Both the position numbers and the translations under genes were made by a program. This document shows, in pieces, positions 7,524-16,589 of a DNA stretch of 64,000 bases (the stretch's first letter is position 1; the number at the start of each line of letters is the position of its first letter). The stretch is from an uncultured Bacteroidales bacterium (GTDB lineage: Bacteria > Bacteroidota > Bacteroidia > Bacteroidales > Marinilabiliaceae): positions 1 to 64,000 of the forward strand of contig CALAUL010000078.1 in assembly GCA_937892255.1 (NCBI GenBank). The letters are read 5' to 3'. The notes under the pieces are model-generated. The model saw only the letters and a list, made by a program, of their open reading frames with translations. It was not told the origin of the DNA and ran no database searches.

Positions 7524-8072
7524 GTTTGCGAATATCATTTTGTATGTGTTGATTATTGTCTCTGCCAATGTTTTAACATCTGTTGTTTTGGTATTGATGA
7601 TGAAATTAAGTTTTTCTGATACTCCATTTTTACCGACAATCAAGCTACCTCGAGAGTATTCTAAAAGAAAGTTGATATATAACTGAGGTTCAATTATTAG
7701 CAATACAATTATGTCGTAGTTTCTATCAAGATAATCTTGTATAGTTGTATTTTTTATTTTAAAGAAAAAAGAGAAATCTTCTTCTGAAATATACTCTCTA
7801 TTTGTATCGCTTATCAGAGTTTCGCCGTCAATTCTATTTATCACGCTATTAAAATGTATTGCGGTAAACTCTACATTAGGACAAATCTCCTTTATTCCCT
7901 TTTTTAATTGCTTTATTCCTTGTTGTGTGTTGGACATCGAGATGTCAGAGATAATAAGCATTGATTTAACATCAGATGGTTTTTTATTACCTGACGATGT
8001 GTCTTTTTTTTGGTTTAAGCCATTTAGATAATGACCTATTTTGATTCTAATATTTTTACAAAACACTCTCAC
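7518..8072 (-). CDS. DUF6913-like hypothetical protein, 184 aa
   Basis: A cytoplasmic protein without signal peptide or membrane segments. A basic N-terminal region (RVFCKNIRIKIGHYLNGLNQKK) precedes a Rossmann-like pattern: SMLIISDISMSNTQQGIKQLKKGIKE, then YDIIVLLIIEP and LIVGKNG. I recall a Bacteroidetes family of this size and layout (DUF6913) next to housekeeping genes, but I am not certain. It follows ligA by 11 bp and probably belongs to the aroE-ligA operon. Confidence 0.6.
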   Translation of the reverse strand: MRVFCKNIRIKIGHYLNGLNQKKDTSSGNKKPSDVKSMLIISDISMSNTQQGIKQLKKGIKEICPNVEFTAIHFNSVINRIDGETLISDTNREYISEEDFSFFFKIKNTTIQDYLDRNYDIIVLLIIEPQLYINFLLEYSRGSLIVGKNGVSEKLNFIINTKTTDVKTLAETIINTYKMIFANK

Positions 8073-8083
8073 TTTTTTGAGTC

Positions 8084-10078
8084 TTAATGGTTTATCATTT
8101 TTAAAAGTTCTTCTTCACTTATGATTGAGACTTCTAATTGGGTTGCTTTTTCTAATTTAGAAGGTCCCATCTTATTTCCGGCTACAAGATAGTTTGTTTT
8201 TGCGGAAATACTGCTTAAAATCTTGCCTCCATTATCTTCTATCAGCTGTTTTAGTTCGTCTCTTCCGTATCGTTCGAATGTTCCGCTTATTACGAATGAC
8301 AGACCTGAAAGAGTGTTGCTCAACAGTTCTTTTTGTTCTTTGACGAATTGTAATCCTGCTGATTTCAGTTTGTTTACGATATTCAGATTTTCTACATCGG
8401 CAAAGAAGTCGAGTATGCTTTGTGCTATTTTCTCTCCAACTTCATCTGCCGACAATAATTGCTCTTTGGTTGCGTTCTTCAAAGAGTCTATATCTGGAAA
8501 CATTGCAGCTATTTTTTTAGCTACGGTTTCTCCGACAAAGCGTATTCCCAATGCAAATAGCACTCGTTCATATGGTATAGTTTTTGATTCTGCGATTCCT
8601 TTTATCACGTTTTTAGCCGATTTTTCTGCAAAACCATCTAAAACAAGTAGTTGTTCTTCTCTTAATTCATACAAATCTGCAACATTGGCAACCAATCCTT
8701 TTTGAAATAACTGAACTGCTGTCTCTTCTCCGATGCTTTCAATATTCATGGCTTTTCGTGCTATGAAATGCACTAATTTACCTATTTGTTGAGGACGGCA
8801 ATTATTTCTGTTGGGGCAATAATGTCCTGCTTCGCCTTCAATACGAACAAGTGTTGTTCCGCATTCGGGGCATACTGTCGGGAAGATAATTTTTTCTGCA
8901 TCGGGTTTTCGCAGTTTGGTATCAACGCCTACTATCTTAGGAATTATTTCTCCTCCTTTTTCTACCACGACAGTATCATTGCAATGCAAATCTAATGCCT
9001 CTATGATATCAGCATTGTGCAGTGAAGCTCTTTTTACAATTGTTCCGGCCAACTGCATAGGTTCCATATTTGCCACAGGTGTCACGATGCCTGTTCTGCC
9101 GACTTGATATGTCACCGACAGCAATTTGCTATGAGCTTGTTCGGCTTTAAATTTGTAAGATATTGCCCAACGTGGATTCTTGGCTGTAAAACCTAATTCT
9201 CGTTGCAGTGACAGGTTATTTACTTTAAAGACCAATCCATCTATGTCGTAAGGCAAATCATTTCTCTTTTCAGCCCAATATTTCATATAAGCAAAGACTT
9301 CATTCAAGTTCTCGGCTGTTTGAAAATACGGAGATATATTAAAGCCCCATTCTTTCGCTTTCTCTAAGGATTCAGAGTGATTTTTAAATTCTATGTCATC
9401 TGTCAGGACATAATATAGTATGCAGTCAAGAGGGCGTTTGGCGACTTGTTTGCTGCTCTGAAGTTTCAAAGAGCCAGCCGCAGCATTTCGTGGGTTGGCA
9501 AATGGAGATTCTCCGTCTTCAAGACGTTGCTTGTTCAGAGATTCAAAGCCGGCACGTGGCATTATTATTTCGCCTCTCATTTCAAGATAAGCAGGGTAGT
9601 CTCCTTGTAGTTTGAGTGGTATTGTTTTAATGGTTTTCACATTGCGGGTAACATCATCACCCACTATTCCATTTCCACGTGTCGCTGCTCTGACTAATTC
9701 GCCATTTTCATATATCAGACTTATGGCAGTCCCGTCAAATTTCAATTCGCATGTAAGTTCAAAAGACACGCCAATTTGCTTATATATCCTATTGTAGAAA
9801 TCTGATATCTCTTCTTCGCTATATGTATTTCCGAGCGACAACATTGGACGTTCGTGAGTCACTTGTTCAAATGCAACGCTTATATCGCTTCCTACACGTT
9901 GCGTAGGACTGTTGACATCATAATATTCCGGATATTTCTCTTCTAATGATTGCAATTCTTTCATCTTCATATCAAATTCCATATCTGATATGATAGGCGA
10001 ATTTAGCATGTAATAGTTATAATTTTGCTTATGAAGAAATTCGCGTAATTGCTCTATTTTATTTTTTGTTTCACTCAT
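8084..10078 (-). CDS. ligA: NAD-dependent DNA ligase LigA, 664 aa
   Basis: Seals nicks using NAD. The adenylation lysine is K113 in CELKFDGTAIS (KxDG). Next come the OB fold with SYKFKAEQ, the four-cysteine zinc finger (CPECG...HYCPNRNNC), helix-hairpin-helix repeats, and a C-terminal BRCT domain (LSFVISGTF...NYLVAGNKMG). ATG 10078 is chosen because it gives MSETKNKIEQLREFLHKQN, the normal LigA N-terminus; the longer frame reads back into aroE. The start overlaps the aroE stop by 8 bp. Length is normal for the family. Confidence 0.97.
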   Translation of the reverse strand: MSETKNKIEQLREFLHKQNYNYYMLNSPIISDMEFDMKMKELQSLEEKYPEYYDVNSPTQRVGSDISVAFEQVTHERPMLSLGNTYSEEEISDFYNRIYKQIGVSFELTCELKFDGTAISLIYENGELVRAATRGNGIVGDDVTRNVKTIKTIPLKLQGDYPAYLEMRGEIIMPRAGFESLNKQRLEDGESPFANPRNAAAGSLKLQSSKQVAKRPLDCILYYVLTDDIEFKNHSESLEKAKEWGFNISPYFQTAENLNEVFAYMKYWAEKRNDLPYDIDGLVFKVNNLSLQRELGFTAKNPRWAISYKFKAEQAHSKLLSVTYQVGRTGIVTPVANMEPMQLAGTIVKRASLHNADIIEALDLHCNDTVVVEKGGEIIPKIVGVDTKLRKPDAEKIIFPTVCPECGTTLVRIEGEAGHYCPNRNNCRPQQIGKLVHFIARKAMNIESIGEETAVQLFQKGLVANVADLYELREEQLLVLDGFAEKSAKNVIKGIAESKTIPYERVLFALGIRFVGETVAKKIAAMFPDIDSLKNATKEQLLSADEVGEKIAQSILDFFADVENLNIVNKLKSAGLQFVKEQKELLSNTLSGLSFVISGTFERYGRDELKQLIEDNGGKILSSISAKTNYLVAGNKMGPSKLEKATQLEVSIISEEELLKMINH

Positions 10079-10826
10079 TATGTTCGTGTTTATTCCATAT
10101 TTCCCATGCTCTTTCAGCTTGAAGGTGCAACATCTCCAATCCATTTTTTATTGTTGCGCCATGTTCTTTTGCCTTGCTTAAAAATAGAGTTTCTGATGGG
10201 TTGTATATCAAATCGTAGGCTATATGTTTTTCTGTGAAAAATTCGTATGGCAGTGACGGGGCTTCGTCTGTGTTTGGAGACATTCCCACCGGAGTACAGT
10301 TTACTATCAGCTTATGTTCGGATAAGACGACGCTGTCAATATCGTCATACGTCAATTGTCCTGTTTGACTTTTGCGAGATACGAATTTATAATCTATACC
10401 CAACTTTGTCAACATTGCTGATACAGCTTTAGATGCTCCGCCTGTACCGAGGATAAGAGCTTTATCATGATATGTTTGTAATAAAGGCTGCAATGATGTA
10501 TAAAAGCCATATATATCGCTATTGTATCCCTTTAAAAGTTTCTTTCCATCACGATTTATCACCTTCACGACATTTACAGCACCGACTTTTGCTGCCTCAT
10601 CGTCTATTTCGTTTAGAAAAGACATCACTTGTTGTTTATATGGAATGGTGACATTAAATCCTTTTAACGAGGGATTTGAATTTATCACCTCCTGAAGCAT
10701 TTCAACATTCGCAATGGGAAATAACTTATAACAAGCATCTATATTTTGACTTTGAAATTTTTCAGTGAAATATGACTCTGAAAAAGAATGTCCAAGCGGA
10801 TAACCGATAAGTCCGTACGTACGCAT
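10071..10826 (-). CDS. aroE: Shikimate dehydrogenase AroE, 251 aa
   Basis: Catalyses NADPH-dependent reduction of 3-dehydroshikimate. The substrate-binding loop is GYPLGHSFS; the catalytic lysine is in FNVTIPYKQ; the cofactor loop is ILGTGGASKAV; NCTPVGMSPN and the C-terminal NGLEMLHLQA complete the pattern. First gene of a minus-strand operon with ligA, overlapping it by 8 bp. A -7 box lies at 10882-10889. Confidence 0.95.
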   Translation of the reverse strand: MRTYGLIGYPLGHSFSESYFTEKFQSQNIDACYKLFPIANVEMLQEVINSNPSLKGFNVTIPYKQQVMSFLNEIDDEAAKVGAVNVVKVINRDGKKLLKGYNSDIYGFYTSLQPLLQTYHDKALILGTGGASKAVSAMLTKLGIDYKFVSRKSQTGQLTYDDIDSVVLSEHKLIVNCTPVGMSPNTDEAPSLPYEFFTEKHIAYDLIYNPSETLFLSKAKEHGATIKNGLEMLHLQAERAWEIWNKHEHNE

Positions 10827-10881
10827 ATAACTCTATTATTTATATTACTTTACTTGCTTTTTGCGATGGCTTTATTTATCG

Positions 10882-10889
10882 CAAATTTA
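10882..10889 (-). promoter_or_regulatory. -7 element of the aroE-ligA promoter
   Basis: On the minus strand the sequence reads TAAATTTG, matching TAnnTTTG; the leader would be about 50 nt. The -33 box is weak. Confidence 0.45.
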
Positions 10890-10931
10890 CAAAAAATTAA
10901 TACAATATTTTCTATCAATAAAAAAAGAAGT

Positions 10932-10939
10932 AATTTTGT
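10932..10939 (+). promoter_or_regulatory. -7 element of the acyl-CoA ligase promoter
   Basis: TAATTTTG at 10932-10939 matches TAnnTTTG, with a predicted start near 10945 and the ATG at 10972. Divergent from the aroE promoter 43 bp away. Confidence 0.5.
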
Positions 10940-10971
10940 GCTGAATTTTCACGAACAATAAATAAGATTAA

Positions 10972-12627
10972 ATGAAACTTATCAATGATACTGTAGGTGA
11001 CATGCTGGAGAAGTGGGCTTCAGAAACACCTGATTCTGACTTTATTGTATATCCGGACTATGGCATACGTTGGACGTTCAAAGAATTCAATGAGCGTGTA
11101 GACATCTTTGCCAAAGGTTTGATGGAAATGGGTGTTACAAAAGACACAAAAGTCGGTATTTGGGCTAATAATATTCCCGATTGGAATACAGTTTTTTTTG
11201 CCACAGCGAAGATAGGTGCGTGTCTTGTGACAGTCAATACCAACTACAAGTTATCTGAAGTTGAATATCTCATGAAGAATGCTGATATTCATACTATGTG
11301 CATGATCCATCAGTACAGAGATAGCAACTACGTGGATATGATGTACGAATTGATTCCTTCACTTAAAGAGAACAAAGGAGAGTATATCAATTCTGATAAA
11401 TTACCATTTTTGCGCAATATAGTTCTCCTTGATGGGGCGGCGTCGGAAGGCATGCATTCAGAAGAGAGTCTCATGGAATTGGGCAGAAAAGCAGATGAAG
11501 CTCAATATCAAGCAATGAAACGAAGTTTTGATTGCCATGACATTGTCAATATGCAATACACTTCCGGTACAACGGGATTCCCCAAAGGCGTAATGCTTTC
11601 ACACTACAATATCATAAATAATGGTTGTGCCACAGGTGATGCAATGAAATTTACCCCAAAAGAGCGTCTGCTTGTTTGTGTGCCTCTTTTCCATTGCTTT
11701 GGCATCGTGTTGGCTGTATGCAGCTCTCTGACCCATGGCAACGCAATGGTATATACGGTAGACTTCAAAGCAGCTGATGTACTTCGTCTGATAGAGAAGG
11801 AACGATGCACAGCATTATATGGTGTTCCAACAATGTTTGTTGCTGAGTTGCATCATGAAGATTTCGACAAATATGACTTATCATCACTCCGTACCGGCAT
11901 CATGGCAGGGTCTGTATGTCCAATAGAGACAATGAAAGAAGTGATGGAAAAGATGTACATGAAAGACATCATAAGTGTGTACGGTCTTACAGAGTCTTCG
12001 CCTGGTATGACATGCTCGAGAATACATCATTCTATGGAGAAGCGTGTCACAACAGTCGGTATCGAATACCCAAATGTAGAAGTCAAGATATTCAACCCTG
12101 CAACAGGTGCAGAGTGTGGAATAAATCAACCAGGTGAAATATGTTGCCGTGGCTACAATGTCATGAAGGGATACTACAACAACCCGGAAGCTACTGCACA
12201 GACTATCGACAAAGACGGCTGGCTTCATTCCGGTGATATTGCCATCAAAGATGAAGATGGATTTTATCATATCACGGGCCGTATTAAAGATATGATTATC
12301 AGAGGTGGAGAAAACATCTATCCACGCGAAATAGAGAACTTCCTTTTGAAAATGCCTCAAGTTAAAATGGTCGAGGTTGTGGGTATTCCCGATGAAAAAT
12401 ACGGAGAAATTGTTGGAGCATTTGTTGTTCTTAAAGATAACACCTCGCTTACTCAAGAAGATGTTCAGGAATTCTGTAAAGGTCAAATAGCTCGATATAA
12501 GATACCTAAATATGTGTTCTTTGTTGACGATTATCCTAAGACTGGTAGTGGCAAAGTAATGAAATACAAACTTCGAGAGATGGGCAAAGAGCTTGTTGAT
12601 AAGATATTATCAGAACAACAAGGTTAA
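10972..12627 (+). CDS. AMP-binding acyl-CoA synthetase, 551 aa
   Basis: Activates a fatty or other carboxylic acid as acyl-AMP and transfers it to CoA. All adenylate-forming signatures are present: MQYTSGTTGFPKGVM (ATP loop), GLTESSPG, GWLHSGDIA, the hinge ITGRIKDMIIRGGENIYP, and the catalytic lysine in KTGSGKVMKYKL. It resembles medium/long-chain FadD-type ligases (FACL). Chain-length preference cannot be read from the sequence. The truA gene follows 10 bp later. Confidence 0.9.
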   Translation: MKLINDTVGDMLEKWASETPDSDFIVYPDYGIRWTFKEFNERVDIFAKGLMEMGVTKDTKVGIWANNIPDWNTVFFATAKIGACLVTVNTNYKLSEVEYLMKNADIHTMCMIHQYRDSNYVDMMYELIPSLKENKGEYINSDKLPFLRNIVLLDGAASEGMHSEESLMELGRKADEAQYQAMKRSFDCHDIVNMQYTSGTTGFPKGVMLSHYNIINNGCATGDAMKFTPKERLLVCVPLFHCFGIVLAVCSSLTHGNAMVYTVDFKAADVLRLIEKERCTALYGVPTMFVAELHHEDFDKYDLSSLRTGIMAGSVCPIETMKEVMEKMYMKDIISVYGLTESSPGMTCSRIHHSMEKRVTTVGIEYPNVEVKIFNPATGAECGINQPGEICCRGYNVMKGYYNNPEATAQTIDKDGWLHSGDIAIKDEDGFYHITGRIKDMIIRGGENIYPREIENFLLKMPQVKMVEVVGIPDEKYGEIVGAFVVLKDNTSLTQEDVQEFCKGQIARYKIPKYVFFVDDYPKTGSGKVMKYKLREMGKELVDKILSEQQG

Positions 12628-12637
12628 CACTTCGTAT

Positions 12638-13420
12638 ATGCAACGTTTTTTTATCGAACTTGCCTACGATGGTACCAACTATCATGGCTGGCAGATACAA
12701 CCAAATGCCGTTTCGGTACAAGAGTTGATGAACGATGCACTACGTAAAGTTTTCAGACAAGATATTTATATAGTCGGATGTGGACGTACTGACACAGGAG
12801 TTCACTCCGACTATTTCGTTGCTCATTTTGATATCGACAATGCTAAAGATGTAGACATACCTTACTCCATCTTTAAGTTAAACTCTATATTGCCTCCGGA
12901 TATTGCTGTATATTCGCTTCAACGGGTAAACAACGAACTTCACAGCCGTTTCTCTGCTCGCAGCAGAACTTATTACTACAGGCTCACAACACTTAAGTCG
13001 CCTTTCAATCGAATAAACCATTTCCGTCCATATTTCCCTCTTGATTTCGATAAAATGAACGAGGCTGCTGCAGAGCTACTTAAATATACCGACTTTACAA
13101 GTTTTTCGCGTCTGCACACCGACACTAAGAACAACGACTGCAATGTCATGTTTGCCAAATGGATACAACAACCTGATGGCAACTGGTACTTCGTCATAAA
13201 AGCCAACAGATTTCTTCGTAATATGGTCAGAGCTATCGTTGGCACCCTCATGGACGTAGGACGAGATAAAATGACAAAACAACAGTTTATAGATATCATA
13301 GAGGCTAAAGATCGCAAACGCGCATCTACTTCTGCCGCCGCATGTGGATTATCTCTTGTAGATATTGAATATCCCGAAGGTGAAGGCTTTGTTCAGAACT
13401 TCAGAAAAGTGTTTATCTGA
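12638..13420 (+). CDS. truA: tRNA pseudouridine(38-40) synthase TruA, 260 aa
   Basis: Modifies U38-U40 of the tRNA anticodon arm. The N-terminus FFIELAYDGTNYHGWQ and the catalytic Asp52 in GCGRTDTGVHS are diagnostic; FSARSRTYYYR and FLRNMVRAIVGTL follow as in TruA. ATG 12638 is used because the frame further upstream runs into the preceding ligase gene. Likely co-transcribed with that ligase. Confidence 0.95.
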   Translation: MQRFFIELAYDGTNYHGWQIQPNAVSVQELMNDALRKVFRQDIYIVGCGRTDTGVHSDYFVAHFDIDNAKDVDIPYSIFKLNSILPPDIAVYSLQRVNNELHSRFSARSRTYYYRLTTLKSPFNRINHFRPYFPLDFDKMNEAAAELLKYTDFTSFSRLHTDTKNNDCNVMFAKWIQQPDGNWYFVIKANRFLRNMVRAIVGTLMDVGRDKMTKQQFIDIIEAKDRKRASTSAAACGLSLVDIEYPEGEGFVQNFRKVFI

Positions 13421-13440
13421 TTTTTTCGTATTACTTGCTT

Positions 13441-14967
13441 CTATCTGAAATACTCGACTTTGTCGCTTTCGTAAAACACTGTTTCCGAAACATCTCCTAT
13501 CTCTCGTGGAAGGACCGCCATTTCTAAATATCTACAATATGCAAATGCATAATCGCCTACCTTCTCAACGCTCTTTGGTACCACAACCGATGTAAGTCCC
13601 GTTTGCAAAAAAGCTCCTCCTCCTATACTCTTTAATTCCTCAGGCAATTCGATGCTTTGTAATCCCTCGCAATACGCAAAAGCCTCTCTCCCTATGTATG
13701 TCGTCTCGTCGGAAAAATCTACCTCTTGCAAATTGTCACACTCTGCAAAACATTCATCCGACACAACGTGCAACGCTGATGGCAAGACTATTTTACTCAG
13801 CGACTTACAACTCATAAACGCTCTTGGCTCTATGACTTCCACGTCGTCCGGCAACTCTATTTGTAGATTGTCACAAAATGCAAATGCCATTTCGCCTATC
13901 TTGTACATTGTCAGAGGCAAATTAATCTTTTCAAGTGAAGTACAATTTTTAAATACACTTCGTTCTATTGTCTCTAAACACGGTGGCAATATCACCTCTC
14001 TCAGCATTTTGCAGTTTTCAAATATTCCCTCTTTTAGTTCCATTTGCCCATTTTTGAAGATGACTCTTTCTAAGTTCTTACAACCATAAAATGCGCCTGG
14101 CTCAATGTCTACAACGCTTTCTGAAACAGTGTATTCTGTAATGTTTTTTTTGTCTATGCAATAACAGATTATGTTGTCATTTTTATATATAACACCGTCG
14201 ACAACGCTATATATACCTCCTTTTGCCACGTGCAATTCATTCAAACAGACACAACCATCAAAAGCTTTGTTGTCAATATATTCGATGGAAGAGGGTAGTA
14301 ATAATCGTTCCAACTCTACGCAATCCTTAAATGCCTCTTTTTCTATTGAGACAATTCCTCTTTCCACTGTATATTCCGTTCCTGCATACGCCGCCGGACA
14401 ATAGACCAATTCGCTGTTGTAATACGTACACAACGAGCCATTTATGCGTCTGTAATTTCTGTTATTTTCATCTACATATATCTCGAACAAAGATTTACAA
14501 CCATCAAAAAAAGAAGGCTCGATATATTCCATATTTGCAGGCAGGAATATCTTTTTCAAGCTGTCGCAACCAACAAATAATCCCTCTCCGTACTCCTCCA
14601 ATGCCGTGGGCAATATTATCTCTTGCAGAGCGTTGCAATAGGCAAATGCTCCATTTTTAATTTCTCTCAAAGAGGCATTCAACGCAAGACTTTTTAATCT
14701 CTTACATCCCTCAAAAGCATATTCTCCGACACACTCCACTCCGGCTGGCAAAACTAACTCCGTCAATGATTTGCAATTATAAAATGCTGCTTCTTCTATC
14801 CTTTGCAATCCGACGGGCAGAACAATTTGCGTCAGTTCTCTGCAACCGGCAAAAGCTCCTTTGCCTATGACCGTCACACGCTCGTCTACCACATATCGTC
14901 CCTTGCAATGCTGGTTTACTCGTTCCAAACATTGTCCTTCATCAGAGTATGTTGCAATCTCGTTCAT
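13441..14967 (-). CDS. BspA-type leucine-rich repeat protein without signal peptide, 508 aa
   Basis: Almost the whole protein is made of Treponema-type LRR_5 repeats of about 23 residues: I-x-x-x-A-F-x-x-C-x-x-L-x-x-I-x-L-P. About 18-20 repeats can be counted by eye. Such proteins are usually secreted adhesins in oral and gut Bacteroidetes and protists. Here the N-terminus (MNEIATYSDEGQCLERV) has no signal peptide, lipobox or C-terminal sorting domain, so a cytoplasmic location is suggested. The start overlaps the ybaK stop by 4 bp (ATGA), so it is the last gene of a three-gene operon. Function unknown. Confidence 0.85.
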   Translation of the reverse strand: MNEIATYSDEGQCLERVNQHCKGRYVVDERVTVIGKGAFAGCRELTQIVLPVGLQRIEEAAFYNCKSLTELVLPAGVECVGEYAFEGCKRLKSLALNASLREIKNGAFAYCNALQEIILPTALEEYGEGLFVGCDSLKKIFLPANMEYIEPSFFDGCKSLFEIYVDENNRNYRRINGSLCTYYNSELVYCPAAYAGTEYTVERGIVSIEKEAFKDCVELERLLLPSSIEYIDNKAFDGCVCLNELHVAKGGIYSVVDGVIYKNDNIICYCIDKKNITEYTVSESVVDIEPGAFYGCKNLERVIFKNGQMELKEGIFENCKMLREVILPPCLETIERSVFKNCTSLEKINLPLTMYKIGEMAFAFCDNLQIELPDDVEVIEPRAFMSCKSLSKIVLPSALHVVSDECFAECDNLQEVDFSDETTYIGREAFAYCEGLQSIELPEELKSIGGGAFLQTGLTSVVVPKSVEKVGDYAFAYCRYLEMAVLPREIGDVSETVFYESDKVEYFR

Positions 14968-15443
14968 ATAGCTATATCACAAACTGTTGCATTGGTGAAC
15001 TCTATCAACGCTTTCCCTGATATTTTTATCTGCAAACCCCTCTGTCCCGCACTCACGTATACTATGTCATATTTCGACATTGTCTCATGAATATATATCG
15101 GATATGGCTTTTTCATGCCGATAGGGGAGCACCCTCCGCGTATATAACCCGTAGTAGGCAATAGTTCTTTCATGGCTATCATGTCGCAACTCTTATTGCT
15201 TGACACCTTGGCTGCTTTTTTCAAATCCACCTCTTTGTCTCCGGGCACTACACAAACAAATATTCCGCTTTTATCGCCTCTGAGTACCAACGTCTTAAAT
15301 ACCTGTTCGATATTCTCGCCCAATTCCTCTGCCACATGTATTGCTGCCAAGTTGTTCTCATCATATTCGTAAGGTATCAATTCGTATTGCACTTTAGCTT
15401 TATCTAAGAGTCGTGCCGCATTTGTCTTATTTATTTTTGCCAT
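14964..15443 (-). CDS. ybaK: Cys-tRNA(Pro)/Cys-tRNA(Cys) deacylase YbaK/EbsC, 159 aa
   Basis: Hydrolyses mischarged aminoacyl-tRNA. The family pattern is clear: an N-terminal KTNAARLLDKAKVQYELIPY, VFKTLVLRGD, the conserved lysine region VDLKKAAKV, and GYIRGGCSPIGMKK. ATG 15443 gives MAKINKTNAARLL, the standard N-terminus; the earlier in-frame GTG adds seven unrelated residues. Overlaps the LRR gene downstream and lies 26 bp after the metallo-hydrolase gene. Confidence 0.9.
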   Translation of the reverse strand: MAKINKTNAARLLDKAKVQYELIPYEYDENNLAAIHVAEELGENIEQVFKTLVLRGDKSGIFVCVVPGDKEVDLKKAAKVSSNKSCDMIAMKELLPTTGYIRGGCSPIGMKKPYPIYIHETMSKYDIVYVSAGQRGLQIKISGKALIEFTNATVCDIAI

Positions 15444-15469
15444 GATGCCAATGTTTATTCTCACAATTA

Positions 15470-16240
15470 TTATTCGTCAGTATCTTCTATCGTCAAGCCA
15501 TCGTATGCCAAATACACTCCTTGCGGTAAGAGCTTTTCCACTTTCTCATAAAGCCCTATTTCATGACATACGTGAGTAAAATATACTCTGCGAGGTTGCA
15601 ACTTCTTCACCACCTCCAATGCCTCTTCGACAGTGAAATGCGATATATGATTCTTCCATCGCAAGGCATTGATAACCAAAACGTCTAATCCTTTCAGTTC
15701 CTCGAGACTCTCTTCCGGAATATAACTCGCATCCGTGATATATGCCCAATTGCCAATTCTATATCCTACGATAGGCAATTTGCAGTGTATTGCTCTGATT
15801 GGCTTTACCTCTATGCCATCTATGTTTATCGGGTCTAATCCTATTACATTCAGAGTCATATCTGGAACGCCCGGATATTTTTCCGCAGCAAACACATAGT
15901 GCAACGACCTTCGTATAGCATCAGCCGGACGTTGTTCTGCATATATCTTGACATCTCGTTTTGTCGATAAGTTTATCCCTCTCACATCGTCTAAGCCTCC
16001 TACGTGGTCGTAATGTTCGTGTGTTATAAGTATCGCATTGAACTGAGTACACCCCGAGAGTAACATCTGCTGTCTGAAATCAGGACCTGCATCTATCAGA
16101 AAACGTCTTCCTTCAACTTCCCACAATACCGAAGCTCGCAAACGTATATCTCTGCTATCTTGCGACTTGCACACTTCGCACGTACAACCTATTACCGGCA
16201 CTCCTATTGATGTTCCTGTACCTAAAAAGGTGATTTTCAT
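15470..16240 (-). CDS. MBL-fold metallo-hydrolase (PhnP/RNase Z-like), 256 aa
   Basis: N-terminal FLGTGTSIGVPVIGCTC-x-VC with RDIRLRAS matches PhnP-type phosphodiesterases, where these cysteines bind a structural zinc. The metal site is THEHYDHVGG, later HISHFT and YFTHVCHEIG. It probably cleaves a phosphodiester, perhaps a cyclic nucleotide; no phn genes are nearby, so the PhnP reaction itself is not implied. First gene of the operon with ybaK and the LRR protein; promoter at 16351-16380. Confidence 0.85.
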   Translation of the reverse strand: MKITFLGTGTSIGVPVIGCTCEVCKSQDSRDIRLRASVLWEVEGRRFLIDAGPDFRQQMLLSGCTQFNAILITHEHYDHVGGLDDVRGINLSTKRDVKIYAEQRPADAIRRSLHYVFAAEKYPGVPDMTLNVIGLDPINIDGIEVKPIRAIHCKLPIVGYRIGNWAYITDASYIPEESLEELKGLDVLVINALRWKNHISHFTVEEALEVVKKLQPRRVYFTHVCHEIGLYEKVEKLLPQGVYLAYDGLTIEDTDE

Positions 16241-16350
16241 ACAATATATTTATTTGTTCATTTACATGTCCTTTCTCTTGCCATGCGGATATGATAAAGC
16301 AGTCCCGCTTTGCATGTTATGGTCTATCTAAAAGGTTTATTTACAAACAA

Positions 16351-16380
16351 CAAATTTAATACAAAACGCTGAATAATCAA
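16351..16380 (-). promoter_or_regulatory. Promoter of the metallo-hydrolase-ybaK-LRR operon
   Basis: On the minus strand: TTGA at 16377-16380, 18-bp spacer, TAAATTTG at 16351-16358, close to the Bacteroidetes consensus. It gives a leader of about 100 nt to ATG 16240. The rest of the gap 16241-16589 shows nothing else I can identify. Confidence 0.5.
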
Positions 16381-16589
16381 TTAAAATCGGGATAATAGTA
16401 CATTTTCACCAACTATGAATTGTCAACTACAGCAACCATTGTTTCGATGGACTTCGGATAATGATTAGAAATATCTTTGCTATTTTCTATGTTTTGTTTA
16501 TTGTTAACAAATTGTCTTTTGGGAGTTGAATATCTCACCAAATTTACACCTAAATACATCAGATAAGAGACATTCACTGCGGGGGAAAA

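Noticed and set aside
11884..12486. 200-aa minus-strand frame inside the acyl-CoA ligase gene
   Set aside because: Exact antisense of a conserved coding region; Phe/His/Cys-rich nonsense composition.
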